A DNA stretch of 64,000 bases from Molanna angustata (taxonomy: Eukaryota > Arthropoda > Insecta > Trichoptera > Molannidae), in NCBI GenBank assembly GCA_963576475.1, contig OY754970.1, positions 26,419,091 through 26,483,090 of the forward strand, in the 5' to 3' direction. Position 1 is the stretch's first letter. Every line of letters begins with the position of its first letter. Below are positions 11,256-23,045 of this stretch, one piece after another. The notes under the pieces were generated by a model. It was not told the DNA's origin. It searched no databases and saw only the letters and a program-made list of their open reading frames with translations. Made by a program: the position numbers and the translations under genes.

Positions 11256-11339
11256 TATTGATAAAGAGAAAATGAAATACTTTGAAAGCTATGGAAATGT
11301 AACGGAAATCCCAGGGATTACCAAACATTTTCTCTGTTA

Positions 11340-13139
11340 CGCAAGAGACAAAAGTCTGTTTCCAAAATAGTTTTTTACAATTACATAAGATCAACAGAAA
11401 AGTCTATTCAAAGAGATCCCAAAAAAATTTGGACATACGTTAAGTCTAAAAGATCATCTAATTATTCACCTGAATGTCTCAATTATGGAGATGTTACAGC
11501 TAATAATGCCAAAGAATCCGCGAATTTACTCTCTGAATATTTCTCGTCCGTGTTCTCACAAAATCTACTCCCTCCTAATAGGTCTCAAACTGGTACCGTT
11601 AATGGTACTATTTCTGGAATTTCTCTAACAAAAGTTGCAATTGATGTTGAGACTGTTTCAAAATATCTTGGAAAGATTGATATCAGTAAGAGCCACGGTA
11701 AAGATAATGTTCCTGGAATTTTTATTAAAAATTGTCACGAGTCATTGGCCGTTCCATTGACTCATATTTTTAAATTATCTTTATCCAACGGTGTATTTCC
11801 AGAGATATGGAAGGAAGTTCTAGTGACCCCCATTTTTAAAGGAGGTGAAAGGAAGGATGTATCTAACTATCGTCCGGTCTCAAAGCTTTCAATTCTGAGT
11901 AAGGTGTTGGAAAAAATTGTTTACGACCAGGTATATTTTAATCTAAAGCCTCAAATAAATTCAAAACAGCATGGTTTTATAAGAAACAGGTCGACTACAT
12001 CAAACTTATGTGTTTTTGTTAATTCTGTATGTAATAATATGGACTCGAGAGGACAAACTGATGCCATTTATACCGACTACTCTAAGGCATTTGACAAAGT
12101 TGATCATGTTCTACTGGTCGATAAGCTTGGAGACGTTGGAATACATGGTGATCTTCTCAGGTGGTTCGAGTCATACCTGTTGAACCGTAGTCAGATAGTA
12201 GTTCACAATGGACAACTTTCGAAATCAGTAAGTGTATCCTCGGGGGTCCCCCAGGGATCTCACCTGGGGCCACTACTATTTAATATTTTTATTTTGGACA
12301 TTGGTGAATGCTTTAAAAATAGCGAGTAGGTATATAATGTATGCGGATGACATGAAGATCTATAAAAGAATTACATCAGTTAATGATTGCGAATTATTAC
12401 AGGAGGATCTAAATTGTCTCGCAGCGTACTGCAGGAGGAATGGATTGGCATTAAATATTAAAAAGTGCCATTCTATTTCTTTTACAAGAAATAATAATAT
12501 TATTTTGCATAATTATAAAATCAACAGGGAAATTATAAATAATAAAACAGAATGCAAAGATCTTGGAGTTACTCTGGACAGTAAAATGTCTTTCAGTATA
12601 CACATTGAAAATATATGTCTAAAAGCTTATCAAATGTTAGGTTCCTTAATGAGAACTTGTAAACCATTTAAACAAATAAAAACAATATGTATGCTTTATT
12701 ATGCAATAGTCAGAAGTCAGCTGGAGTTTTCGTCGGTTGTGTGGAACCCGCAATATAACATATACATTGATGGTATTGAGCGAATACAGAAGATATTTAT
12801 CAAATACCTATGTTATAAATTTGGAATCAACAATAATATGTTTTTACAACAACTTTATATAAGACGTAGAAACAGTGATTTAATGTTCTTGTATGATCTA
12901 TCAAATAATAATATTGACTGCCATGAACTACTAAACGAAATATAATTTAACGTACCGATTAGACGGACAAGACACTCATCACTTTTTTATTTAAATAAAT
13001 GTAATACAAACATCGGTAAAAATGCTCCCTTATACAGATGTATTATTTCATATACAAATTTGGAGAGTATATCGAAAGACATAGACATTCTACACATAAA
13101 AGACATTTGTATAAGAATGAAATTCGTATTAGGTATATA
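11340..13139 (+). pseudogene. LINE reverse transcriptase, frameshifted by TAGG
   Basis: RT blocks appear in order: KSHGKDNVPG, WKEVLVTPIFKGG, NYRPVSKLSILSKVLEK, QHGFIRNRST, IYTDYSKAFDKVDH, SSGVPQGSHLGPLLF, MYADDMKIY (catalytic YADD), KDLGVTLDSKMSF and VVWNPQYNIYI. The frame breaks at 12327-12330, where an inserted TAGG supplies the stop TAG. Without these four bases NSE joins YIMYADD. A TAA at 12943-12945 interrupts the C terminus, and FNVPIRRTRHSSLFYLNK continues to the stop at 13138-13140. Confidence 0.9.
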
Positions 13140-13385
13140 ACAATCAATAAGACAGTGACTGTTATCCTTTCTTCCTTTCCCTCCCTTCTCCTCTCCCTTC
13201 TTAAAACTTAATAGCGATTATCAATTACAATTAAACTCAAAGGTGAATCGGTTTGATATTCACGTATGAAAATCCTTCCATCGGGTAGCTAATATATATT
13301 TACAATTATGTATATATATGTGTTATCGATTAAAGAATATTGTGTATTCACTTTTTAAAATAAATAAAAAAAAAAAAAGAAAAAG

Positions 13386-13784
13386 GAGGACATCACTTTA
13401 GAAAAAATAAAACCAACATCCCACTGGACACTCATCACTACTAAAATAAGTATTTCAATTGTGTCTTTTGATTTTAATAAACGAAGCCAATCATCATTCT
13501 TTATTCAGAATGGAATCAATAATATTATTCGAGTATAGATAAGGGTTAGGTTTCATGTTAGTGTATTTAGGGTTGAGAATTTGGAAATGTGTTTGTTATT
13601 AGGTAGGTATAGGTATAGGTGCGAATGAAGACTGAATACGGGTCCAAGTTATGCATCAAACATGCGGGCTACATAACTTCTATGAACTACGACTGGTGTA
13701 TGTAATAAATAAACTGGTGGTAAAATAGTTTCAATAAATTATTAGATACATGTATGGTTTATCAATGTGCTACTTGTAGGCAAA
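13386..13784. other. Unassigned AT-rich stretch
   Basis: Nothing recognisable is present except TAGGTA strings near 13600-13619. Confidence 0.5.
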
Positions 13785-13995
13785 CAGGGTGACGCCAGAT
13801 TGGCACCCAGAATACTCCATTGTGGGCTATGTGGAGAAAATAGAAGCGTTGGTAGACTCCCTTAAAGATCAAAAAGTCAGATGATATCATCCAATTGGCT
13901 GGACGAACCTAAAACAAGACAGAGTGGTATACCTATAACGAATATGAAGAGGTCAGTGGAGGGTATTACAGAAAGAAGAATAATAGTTCCAATGC
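13785..13995 (+). pseudogene. Decayed RTE-like C terminus
   Basis: SDDIIQLAGRT and a following YEEVSGGYYRKK remnant correspond to the end of RTE-type ORFs (DDI.. AGRTW.. AQDR). Stops and frame changes are present, and nothing upstream survives. Confidence 0.5.
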
Positions 13996-14164
13996 AAAAT
14001 GACTTGAAAAGATATGGATTTTGACAACATAATTCAAAACCACATTGCATTAAGCCTTACCACAAGGTTTACCTACTTATTTTTAGTAATTTCATGGTAC
14101 CTAAGTGCTAATATTTATGGAGATATTTTGTCACATTTTTTATTTATTTAAACATACAAAAGCA

Positions 14165-14460
14165 AACAAATGTTGAGGACTTCAGAAATGAGGAAATTGA
14201 GAGCTATTGCAGGCAAAACCTTGAGAGACCGAGTGAGGAACTCCAGAATAAGGGAACTATGTGAGGTTGACGATATCATCAGATGGAGTAGGCAGCGGAG
14301 GAGGGACTGGTATGGTCATGTCCAAAGGATGGACAGCACCAGACTTCCTCATATCGTGCTTCACAATCAGCCTCACGGAACCCGCCCTCGCGGTAGACCG
14401 CCAAAAAGATGGAGGGATAGCTGGGGGTCCACCTCGCAAGAAGAGCAGGCCTCTTAAAAA
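14165..14460 (+). pseudogene. RTE-like LINE C-terminal fragment
   Basis: A single open frame reads EMRKLRAIAGKTLRDRVRNS, IRELCEV, RRRRDWYGHVQRMDSTRLP and PRGRPPKRWRDS. These are the EMRxLRxI, RDRxRNxxIR, WxGHVxRM and RGRPxKRW blocks that end RTE-type ORFs. It is 5'-truncated and stops at 14455-14457. Confidence 0.8.
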
Positions 14461-14469
14461 ACAGACCTG

Positions 14470-15536
14470 AAGGTCTATTCAAAAGGAGAAGAAAAGAAGA
14501 CTTAATAATTACATACAATATTACATGTTATCATAATAATTGATGTTTCCTTTCCTAATTTAAGCTAGAAGTTTGTATTTAGGAATCTAGCCGATTGTAT
14601 ATTTTAAGTAGGTATAGCTTTAAAATTTCATGTAATAATTGGTAGGCAGTTGAATTTATGTAGATACCTACGATTTTATACATAAAAACACAATATCCCA
14701 GATATGTTAATTTCAATTTTGATTTAATGAATACCTTTCTTGTATTGTTAATTATTCTTTTCTTATTCGAATAAACTGTTGTACATATAGAAGACACCAA
14801 ACTTCATTAGTTTTTTCGTCATGGAGGGGGACGGTTTGCACATATACCTACCAACCAAGCAAAAATACACAAATTTGCGATCTGCAAAGTACCTACGTTG
14901 AAATTATTCGTATCAAAAATTCAGTTATTATTGAAATGAACACAATTAAAAAATTCGTGAATAAAAAAATATAATTAGAGACCAAAGACATATTATGTCA
15001 TCATTTGAAAGACGAGTCAAAAATAAATTGTAAATGTACAATTTTTCTTCTTGAAAGGTTGACAATCCCTAAATGCATTTTCATGAAGTGCCTATCTACA
15101 TTTCTATTATAGATTCCTAAACAAATATTAGTTTCCCTGATGACAAAAGTTTTTATAATACACCATACATACAAAACTCATAGTAGGTATGCACTCTCTA
15201 TACCTGATGAGAAATTGATGTAAACAAATTGCTTTAACAATAGACGATCGTGAGACAATGACTATGAGATGATGGATATGCGTCAAGATAGAAGAATGCG
15301 GTGTTTGGTTCTCTCTACCTACCCCATTGTCTATGTTAAACTAATCAGTTCTAAGTTACTGTACTTCACACATATGGTAGGTACCTATCAATATACATAA
15401 AGTTCAAGCCTTTTAGTTTGAGCTGTACAAAGGACACAAATTTTCATATTTGTGCACGGCATACATACAAAAACATTACGATGAATCTCAAAGTGAGCAC
15501 TCTCTACATGATACCCATCGAGAAATTGATTTAAAA
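14470..15536. other. AT-rich flank of the satellite
   Basis: No gene is seen. The words GCACTCTCTA and GAGAAATTGATGTAAA near 15190-15226 recur, diverged, just before the satellite (15496-15535), which suggests an old duplication of the flank. Confidence 0.5.
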
Positions 15537-17752
15537 AAAATACACTTAAAATTGTTAAATCATGACTCTCCACTATTCCATAATGTGGAGAGTAAAATAC
15601 ACTTAAAATTGTTAAATCATGACTCTCCACTATTCCATAATGTGGAGAGTAAAATACACTCAAAATTGTTAAATCATGACTCTCCACTATTCCATAATGT
15701 GGAGAGTAAAATACACATAAAATTGTTAAATCATGACTCTCCACTATTCCATAATGTGGAGAGTAAAATCCACTTAAAATTGTTAAATCATGACTCTCCA
15801 CTATTCCATAATGTGGAGAGTAAAATACACTTAAAATTGTTAAATCATGACTCTCCACTATTCCATAATGTGGAGAGTAAAATACACTTAAAATTGTTAA
15901 ATCATGACTCTCCACTATTCCATAATGTGGAGAGTAAAATACACTTAAAATTGTTAAATCATGACTCTCCACTATTCCATAATGTGGAGAGTAAAATACA
16001 CTTAAAATTGTTAAATCATGACTCTCCACTATTCCATAATGTGGAGAGTAAAATACACTTAAAATTGTTAAATCATGACTCTCCACTATTCCATAATGTG
16101 GAGAGTAAAATACACTTAAAATTGTTAAATCATGACTCTCCACTATTCCATAATGTGGAGAGTAAAATACACTTAAAATTGTTAAATCATGACTCTCCAC
16201 TATTCCATAATGTGGAGAGTAAAATACACTTAAAATTGTTAAATCATGACTCTCCACTATTCCATAATGTGGAGAGTAAAATATACATAAAATTGTTAAA
16301 TCATGACTCTCCACTATTCCATAATGTGGAGAGTAAAATACACTTAAAATTGTTAAATCATGACTCTCCACTATTCCATAATGTGGAGAGTAAAATACAC
16401 TTAAAATTGTTAAATCATGACTCTCCACTATTCCATAATGTGGAGAGTAAAATACACTTAAAATTGTTAAATCATGACTCTCCACTATTCCATAATGTGG
16501 AGAGTAAAATACACTTAAAATTGTTAAATCATGACTATCAACTATTCCATAATGTGGAGAGTAAAATACACTTAAAATTGTTAAATCATGACTCTCCACT
16601 ATTTCATAATGTGGAGTGTAAAATACACTTAAAATTGTTAAATCATGACTCTCCACTATTCCATAATGTGGAGAGTAAAATACACTTAAAATTGTTAAAT
16701 CATGACTCTCCACTATTCCAAAATGTGGAGAGTAAAATACACTCAAAATTGTTAAATCATGACTCTCCACTATTCCATAATGTGGAGAGTAAAATACACA
16801 TAAAATTGTTAAATCATGACTCTCCACTATTCCATAATGTGGAGAGTAAAATACACTTAAAATTGTTAAATCATGACTCTCCACTATTCCATAATGTGGA
16901 GAGTAAAATACACTTAAAATTGTTAAATCATGACTCTCCACTATTCCATAATGTGGAGAGTAAAATACACTTAAAATTGTTAAATCATGACTCTCCACTA
17001 TTCCATAATGTGGAGAGTAAAATACACTTAAAATTGTTAAATCATGACTCTCCACTATTCCATAATGTGGAGAGTAAAATACACATAAAATTGTTAAATC
17101 ATGACTCTCCACTATTCCAAAATGTGGAGAGTAAAATACACTCAAAATTGTTAAATCATGACTCTCCACTATTCCATAATGTGGAGAGTAAAATACACAT
17201 AAAATTGTTAAATCATGACTCTCCACTTTTCCATAATGTGGAGAGTAAAATACACTTAAAATTGTTAAATCATGACTCTCCACTATTCCATAATTTGGAG
17301 AGTAAAATACACTTAAAAATTGTTAAATCATGACTCTCCACTATTCCATAATGAGGAGAGTAAAATACACTTAAAATTGTTAAATCATGACTCTCCACTA
17401 TTCCATAATGTGGAGAGTAAAATACACTTAAAATTGTTAAATCATGACTCTCCACTATTCCATAATGTGGAGAGTAAAATACACATAAAATTGTTAAATC
17501 ATGACTCTCCACTATTCCATAATGTGGAGAGTAAAATACACTTAAAATTGTTAAATCATGACTCTCCACTATTCCATAATGTGGAGAGTAAAATACACTT
17601 AAAATTGTTAAATCATGACTCTCCACTATTCCATAATGTGGAGAGTAAAATACACTTAAAATTGTTAAATCATGACTCTCCACTATTCCATAATGTGGAG
17701 AGTAAAATACAATTAAAATTGTTAAATCATGACTCTCCACTATTCCATAATG
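15537..17752. repeat. 57-bp satellite array, about 39 units
   Basis: The unit is 57 bases, with successive AAAATACAC words at 15537, 15594 and 15651. Each unit carries a perfect 9-bp stem, ACTCTCCAC/GTGGAGAGT, around the 11-base loop TATTCCATAAT. Units are nearly identical. Variants recur in blocks: CTCAAAA next to CATAAAA, and TTCCAAAATG just before that pair. Because 57 is 19 codons, both strands stay open for over 600 codons, which is not evidence of a protein. One unit near 17318 has an extra A that splits these frames. Confidence 0.97.
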
Positions 17753-18222
17753 TTTTAAATATTTCTAGATGTTAAAATACCTATTATTGATTCACTGAGA
17801 ACACATAATACCTATTTATAGGTAAGTAGGTGATATTACTCTTCATAAAATAACATATTATGATAAAATTGCGTAGGAGTGCATATTTTCTCTTGTGGTC
17901 TGTGTCGGTTTTTCGATTTCAACATCAAAGGACGCATCATGAAGTGAGTTAACATCTCCAACTTTTGTAAATATGCATTCTTTTTCTTCTGCTATTATGT
18001 AGTAAGTGCACGTCAGCTTAATATGTATAGGTACATTTATTATCTAACATTTATTACAAAAACGATTGTTGAGCGTCTTGCATACCTACCGAATAGAATA
18101 TTTTATCCTAAACCTCGATAATGTTTCAGATATTCTGAGGGTTTAAATTAATATTCTATCGATGGAGTTAAGACATCTTACGATAAAATACCTACCTATA
18201 TATCTACATCAGTGGCGCTACA
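17753..18222. other. Unassigned flank between the satellite and the hAT-like element
   Basis: No coding frame is seen. GCGCTACA at 18215-18222 is the left target duplication of the element that starts at 18223. Confidence 0.5.
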
Positions 18223-18529
18223 CAGGGCCGGATAAATCATAGAACAATCAGGAACAAGAAGTCAGGGCGGTAGTCTTAAAAAGGGCGCTTAAAATTCTAA
18301 AATGTTAATCATATTAATAAAAAAATCGCAGATATGGCGCTCGATTCTCTTTGCGTACCCGGATAGAGGCTCGGCATTTTTAAGAGGTATGTGTAAAAAA
18401 TCCCGCTTAGTCATTTTAGACCCGATGTAATTTTATTTATTTATTTATTTTATTTATTTTATTTTATTCCTTCAACGCCCATTCGAAGGGCTTTTACAAA
18501 ACATACAAAACACATGTGCAGCGTACAGC

Positions 18530-19270
18530 AACTATATAAAACAACATATAACCAATTATAATATAAAAAAGCACAAATAAAATTTAAAAGTAAAAACATA
18601 GAAAATAAAATATATCAGTAAAAATAAAGGAAGGATATATAAAATCAACAATATAAAACAACTTATAACCAATAAGAATATAAAAAAGATGAACACAAAT
18701 AAAATTAAAAAGTAAAAACATAGAAAATAAAATTTAAAAGTCAAAACATAGAAAATAAAATATATCAGTAAAAATAAAGAAGGGATATATAAAATCAACA
18801 ATATAAAACAACTTATAACCAATAAGAATATAAAAAAGAAGAACACAAATAAAATTTAAAAGTAAAAACATAGAAAATAAAATATATCAGTAAAAATAAA
18901 GAAGGGATATATAAAATCAACAGTATAAAGCAACAAATAACCAATTAGAATATAAGAAAAATCACAAATTAAATTTTAAAGAAAAAACAAAGAAAATAAA
19001 ATATATCAGTAAAAATGAAGAAGGGATATATAAAATCAACAATATAAAACAACACATAACCAATTAGAATATATAAAGAAAAAACAAAAATAAAATTTAA
19101 AAGTAAAACATAGAAAATAAAATATATCAGTAAAAATAAAGAAATGATATATAAAATCAACTATATAACACAACATATAACCAATAAGAGAAAAAAAACA
19201 CAAATAAAATATAAGCTAAAAACACAGACATTAAAGTATATCAGTAAAAATATAGAAGAGATACACAAAA
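18530..19270. repeat. 3' UTR tandem repeats, about 120 bp, six units
   Basis: AAAATCAAC-type words recur at 18641, 18791, 18913, 19032, 19153 and 19267, spaced 150, 122, 119, 121 and 114. The 150-base unit has an internal duplication. The array is AT-rich, lies inside the LINE's 3' UTR and makes several spurious hydrophobic frames. Confidence 0.85.
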
Positions 19271-19328
19271 TCAGACCACAATTACATGATGGGCATAAGG
19301 AAGCTGAGATCAGTGGTTGTGAAAAATG

Positions 19329-22148
19329 TTAAATTGTTATAGATGTAATACTGTGTAAAATACTTTGTTTAAATGAACTCAATGGGGTTGCAAAAATGTC
19401 AACTTCACAAAAAGTATTCCCTTCCCTCAACAGTCTTTGCAAAGGTGAATTATAGTAATAATTTGTTTTGGCACTGTCACATGCAAAGGTTGTTTTGCTT
19501 CTAGTATACCGCGTGGGAACATGTAAATTGATATGCTCTAGAAGGAATGGACAGTCAATCTTGCCGTTAAGCAGTTTGTGGAGGAACACCAAATCTGTTA
19601 CAGTTCTCCTACATTCCAATCTAGGTAGGCTGAAATTAGAGCGTAGGGTAGCATAATTAATGTCTTTCAATGAAATTCCTAGCTTAAAATTAACGAATCG
19701 AAGAAATTTGTTTTGCACTTTTTCGATGTTCGCTACATGAATTCTATAGTAGGGATTCCACACAATGGAGTTGTATTCAACTATAGGTCTCACCAGACAT
19801 TTGAACAAAGTATCAAATGTTTGTATGTTTTTAAAATCCTTACTGAGCCGAAGCAAAAAACCCAGGATTTTAAATGCTTTGTTAACAATGATGTTAATGT
19901 GGGGAATGAAAGTAAGCTTATCATCAAATGTTATACCCAAATCCCGCATCTGTACTACAGATTCCAATATTGAGTTGTGAATAACATAGTCATATTTAAG
20001 TATTTTGGATCTACAGAATCTAACCACTTGACACTTAGAAATGTTAAGGAATAACTTGTTCTGTTCACACCACTGATGCAGAATACATAAGTTTCTTTGC
20101 AAAATTCGACAGTCATCAATGGAAGTGATGGTTTTATAAAGTTTTAAATCATCTGCAAAAAGAATGTATTGTACATGAAAAAAGTTTTTCGTTAAGTCAT
20201 TAATAAACAAAATGAATAATATAGGTCCTAGATGAGACCCCTGTGGAACTCCGCTCGAAGCAAAGATGACCTTTGATTCAAAATTATATATTTTTACCTT
20301 TAGTGTTCTATCACTCAGATAACTATCCAGCCAAACATGAATTGAGTTATTCAATCCCATACTTTTAAGTTTTTTCAGCAATATTTTATGAGACACACGA
20401 TCAAATGCTTTCGCGAAATCCGTATATATACAATCAACCTGTTGTCGTTCTGTAAAAGCATCCATTATATGTGTTTGGTAGGTAAGAAGATTAGTTTGGG
20501 TCGATTTACTTTGTAAAAACCCATGCTGATTGGGAGATATGATGCGGGATAAGTCTTGTTTGATCTTCTCTAACACTAAAAGTTCGAATAGCTTCGGAAT
20601 ACACGATTGTATGCAAATTGGCCTATAATTTTCGACATCAGACTGATCACCCTTCTTAAATACTGGTACCAAGTAACTTGTTTTCCATTTGTCAGGAAAA
20701 ACACCGGTACTTAAAGACATATTGAAAATTTTTGTCAGAACCCCGCATAAGATTCTCGAGCAGCTTTTCACTAATATAGGAGGTAGTTGGTCAGGTCCAG
20801 CTGATTTGTTGGAGTCGAAGGAACATATGCCCTTGTATACATCTCCCTCCTCAATTGATATATGAGAGGCATCAAGTAAATCGATCGAGTCGAAATTTGG
20901 TACCTCGGTATCGGGCGTTGGGTCGTCATATACTGTATCGAAAAAATCAGCGAACAAGCCTGCCATGTCTTCGACAGAATTGGACAGCCTGTTTTTGTAT
21001 TTCATGACTCGTGGATAGTCATTAATGTCGTTTTTAAGAGATTTTGTAAATTTATGCAAGTTAATTGAGTATTTAGGTAAGTTTTCTTCTATGTTAGATA
21101 AAAATTGCGCTTTTAATTGTCCAGACAAAATTTTACAGTCTCTTCTTGTATTGCTAAATAGCATATAGTCGTTTATGCTTCTTGTTTCCTTATACAGTTT
21201 GTGATAATATTTTTTAAGACGTATTAAATCTTTTAGTTCCTTTGAGTACCACCCAGGATATGAGGACTTCTTAACCTCCCTCAGGGGTATGTGTGTGGAT
21301 ATTACGGAATCCATGATATTATAAAAACTCTCAACAACATAATTTACATCAACACTTTTAGTAAGAAAGGTCCAGTCAATAGCAGAGAGATCATCAACAA
21401 CCTTAGCATAATCACATTTGTTAAAAAAACGTTTATATTGTTTGCAGGGAGTTGAGTATTCAGCACATATCTTTAACTTAATATCAAGTGGAGGATGATG
21501 AGGATCAGCTGGCAAAAAAATATCAATAGATCTATCAACGTTCACATTTTTTGCGTTTGTAAATACCAAGTCAAGTAATTTTGAGTTGTGATTGAATACA
21601 TCATTGTGTTGCTCAAAACCAAGATATGAGGACATGTTAAGTATTTCAATCTCATTTTCGTTACCACGCGGTATACCAATCAATGTATTAGATTGATCTC
21701 TGTGCCACTGTATGTGAGGAAGATTGTAATCACCCACTATAAGTATTTGTGCATCTGTATGTTTGAACCTAATTTTTTCCAGGTCCTCACTGTGATGCAC
21801 ATAAATCGTATTGTCTGAGGAAGGGGGGATATACACGCAACATAGGATCAAGCTATGTGATGGGAAATCAATTTTAACAAATAATTGCTCAACATCGTTG
21901 TGTGTACATTTTAAAATGGATGACCTTAGTCTTTTGGCGATCCCCAACAGAACTCCACCACCCCTACTTCTGTCACTAGTGGAAACACAACGATCTTTAC
22001 GATATATATTAAAGTTTTCAAACCCAAGTTCACCATTATAAATTGATTTTGATAACCATGTCTCTGTGAAAACAACTATATCAGCGCAAGATGAATTAGA
22101 GGAGTCTCTTAAAATGTCCAATTTAGTATTTACATAGACCTCGAACAT
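19329..22148 (-). CDS. LINE ORF2: APE endonuclease and reverse transcriptase
   Basis: This 939-residue frame is open from ATG to TAA. Residues 1-240 form an APE-type endonuclease, with FTETWLS, CCVYIPPSS, ILIVGDYNLPHIQW, LLDLVFTN and DPHHPPLDIKL. A linker with YPGWYSKEL follows. The RT starts near 440: NKSAGPDQLPP, WKTSYLVPVFKKGD, NYRPICIQSC, QHGFLQSKST, IYTDFAKAFDRVSH, SSGVPQGSHLGPILF and LFADDLKLYK, with the catalytic FADD at 664-667. The thumb has MRDLGITFDDKL. The product would nick target DNA and copy its own RNA there. It starts 33 bases after the ORF1 stop. No RNase H domain is seen. It looks intact, but activity is unproven. Confidence 0.95.
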   Translation of the reverse strand: MFEVYVNTKLDILRDSSNSSCADIVVFTETWLSKSIYNGELGFENFNIYRKDRCVSTSDRSRGGGVLLGIAKRLRSSILKCTHNDVEQLFVKIDFPSHSLILCCVYIPPSSDNTIYVHHSEDLEKIRFKHTDAQILIVGDYNLPHIQWHRDQSNTLIGIPRGNENEIEILNMSSYLGFEQHNDVFNHNSKLLDLVFTNAKNVNVDRSIDIFLPADPHHPPLDIKLKICAEYSTPCKQYKRFFNKCDYAKVVDDLSAIDWTFLTKSVDVNYVVESFYNIMDSVISTHIPLREVKKSSYPGWYSKELKDLIRLKKYYHKLYKETRSINDYMLFSNTRRDCKILSGQLKAQFLSNIEENLPKYSINLHKFTKSLKNDINDYPRVMKYKNRLSNSVEDMAGLFADFFDTVYDDPTPDTEVPNFDSIDLLDASHISIEEGDVYKGICSFDSNKSAGPDQLPPILVKSCSRILCGVLTKIFNMSLSTGVFPDKWKTSYLVPVFKKGDQSDVENYRPICIQSCIPKLFELLVLEKIKQDLSRIISPNQHGFLQSKSTQTNLLTYQTHIMDAFTERQQVDCIYTDFAKAFDRVSHKILLKKLKSMGLNNSIHVWLDSYLSDRTLKVKIYNFESKVIFASSGVPQGSHLGPILFILFINDLTKNFFHVQYILFADDLKLYKTITSIDDCRILQRNLCILHQWCEQNKLFLNISKCQVVRFCRSKILKYDYVIHNSILESVVQMRDLGITFDDKLTFIPHINIIVNKAFKILGFLLRLSKDFKNIQTFDTLFKCLVRPIVEYNSIVWNPYYRIHVANIEKVQNKFLRFVNFKLGISLKDINYATLRSNFSLPRLECRRTVTDLVFLHKLLNGKIDCPFLLEHINLHVPTRYTRSKTTFACDSAKTNYYYNSPLQRLLREGNTFCEVDIFATPLSSFKQSILHSITSITI

Positions 22149-22181
22149 TTTGATAATATATATTTAAATTTATGACATTAT

Positions 22182-22874
22182 TTAGTTTTTTCGCAGTTGA
22201 ACTATCTTCGGTACAGAGTTGAAATATTTTATTCCTATATTTTCTTCACCGTTATTTCTTCTCGATTCCAGTTCCTTCCACAAATCACTGATTTGTTTCC
22301 TTTGCGATTGAGTCAGATCTCGTTTGATTTTTATGTCATCTGGTAGCGTATGTCGGTAAGTGAAAATTGAATTGACCTGTCTGGCATCCTCAAACTCCAC
22401 CTTAATGGGTCTCGTTTTGTTAGCCTGTTTTGAACCCAACCTGAATACTCTGGATACTTTAAAGTTCTCCGATTCATTCAGCTGTTTTAAAACTGATCCT
22501 ACTCTATTAACGTCCTCCTGCATGCCATTAAATGATACTTCGGATGGGAACTCTGGCACGTTGAAAATTATTATATTTTTAGATCTTGTTCTTCTTTCCT
22601 CGATCTCACCTACTGTTTCCTCTACCAAAGAAGCCGTACACGACTGTATATTTGGGTAGGCTTTTGTGGAGACAGTATTCTTCAAAGCCGACAACTCACC
22701 TTCCATGTTCGCCATTGAAGCCGCCATCTGGCTATTGGTAGCCATTATATCATTAGCTATTGGGATGAGCTTCGATATTTGATCCTTATTGAATTTGTTA
22801 ATTGGATCCATGACTACAGTTATTAACTGGTTGATATAATCCCTGTGCATAATAATAAACTGCTGGGAGTTCAT
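22182..22874 (-). CDS. LINE ORF1 protein
   Basis: The 230-residue frame precedes ORF2 on the same strand with a 33-base gap. The N-terminal 90 residues look helical and coiled-coil-like (NKFNKDQISKL, MAASMANMEGELSALKN). From about residue 100, RRTRSKNIIIFNVPE and SRVFRLGSK resemble the RRM-like core seen in some LINE ORF1 proteins. The C terminus is basic (IKIKRDLTQSQRKQ). The expected role is RNA binding and particle formation, by position and fold resemblance only. No CCHC knuckle is seen. Confidence 0.85.
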   Translation of the reverse strand: MNSQQFIIMHRDYINQLITVVMDPINKFNKDQISKLIPIANDIMATNSQMAASMANMEGELSALKNTVSTKAYPNIQSCTASLVEETVGEIEERRTRSKNIIIFNVPEFPSEVSFNGMQEDVNRVGSVLKQLNESENFKVSRVFRLGSKQANKTRPIKVEFEDARQVNSIFTYRHTLPDDIKIKRDLTQSQRKQISDLWKELESRRNNGEENIGIKYFNSVPKIVQLRKN

Positions 22875-22910
22875 TTTGATTGAGCGTAAACTGTTATAAT
22901 TAAGTTATTG

Positions 22911-23045
22911 TCTGTTAAACCTTTATAATGTAGATGGCAGTAATTTAGTCTGTTACACTATTGGAATATAGAGGCAGTAATTTAGTTTGTTAAACTATTA
23001 TAGTATAGATGGCAGTAATATAGTCTGTTACACTATTAGAATTAA
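22911..23045 (-). promoter_or_regulatory. 5' UTR tandem units of the LINE
   Basis: Three to four diverged units of about 55-60 bases share the words TCTGTTACACTATT and TAGATGGCAGTAAT(T/A)TAG. They lie directly upstream of ORF1, as promoter-bearing monomers do in some LINEs. That role is an inference from position. Confidence 0.6.

Larger units (their letters stand above)
10611..13385 (+). mobile_element. Dead LINE copy with partial endonuclease and RT
   Basis: This 5'-truncated non-LTR element keeps the C-terminal two thirds of the endonuclease, the whole RT and a 3' UTR ending in an A-rich tail (13353-13379). The family resembles the LINEs at 1420 and 18436: SSGVPQGSHLGPLLF, and YSKAFDKVDH in place of FSKAFDKVSH. 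It sits directly behind an RTE tail. Confidence 0.85.

Noticed and set aside
14257..14518. Minus-strand and third-frame ORFs around the RTE tail at 14165-14460
   Set aside because: They overlap a frame with clear RTE motifs and have none of their own.
15537..17752. CRISPR-like array
   Set aside because: There are no unique spacers: the whole 57-bp unit repeats, and the setting is eukaryotic.
15388..17775. Two opposite open frames of more than 600 codons with a 19-residue repeat
   Set aside because: They follow from a 57-bp tandem repeat that has no stop in either frame. No non-repeat domain, signal or splice context supports a protein.
18556..19160. Hydrophobic minus-strand frames resembling membrane proteins
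   Set aside because: They lie in AT-rich 3' UTR tandem repeats of the LINE. Translation of TTT/TAT-rich repeats gives Phe/Tyr/Ile runs.
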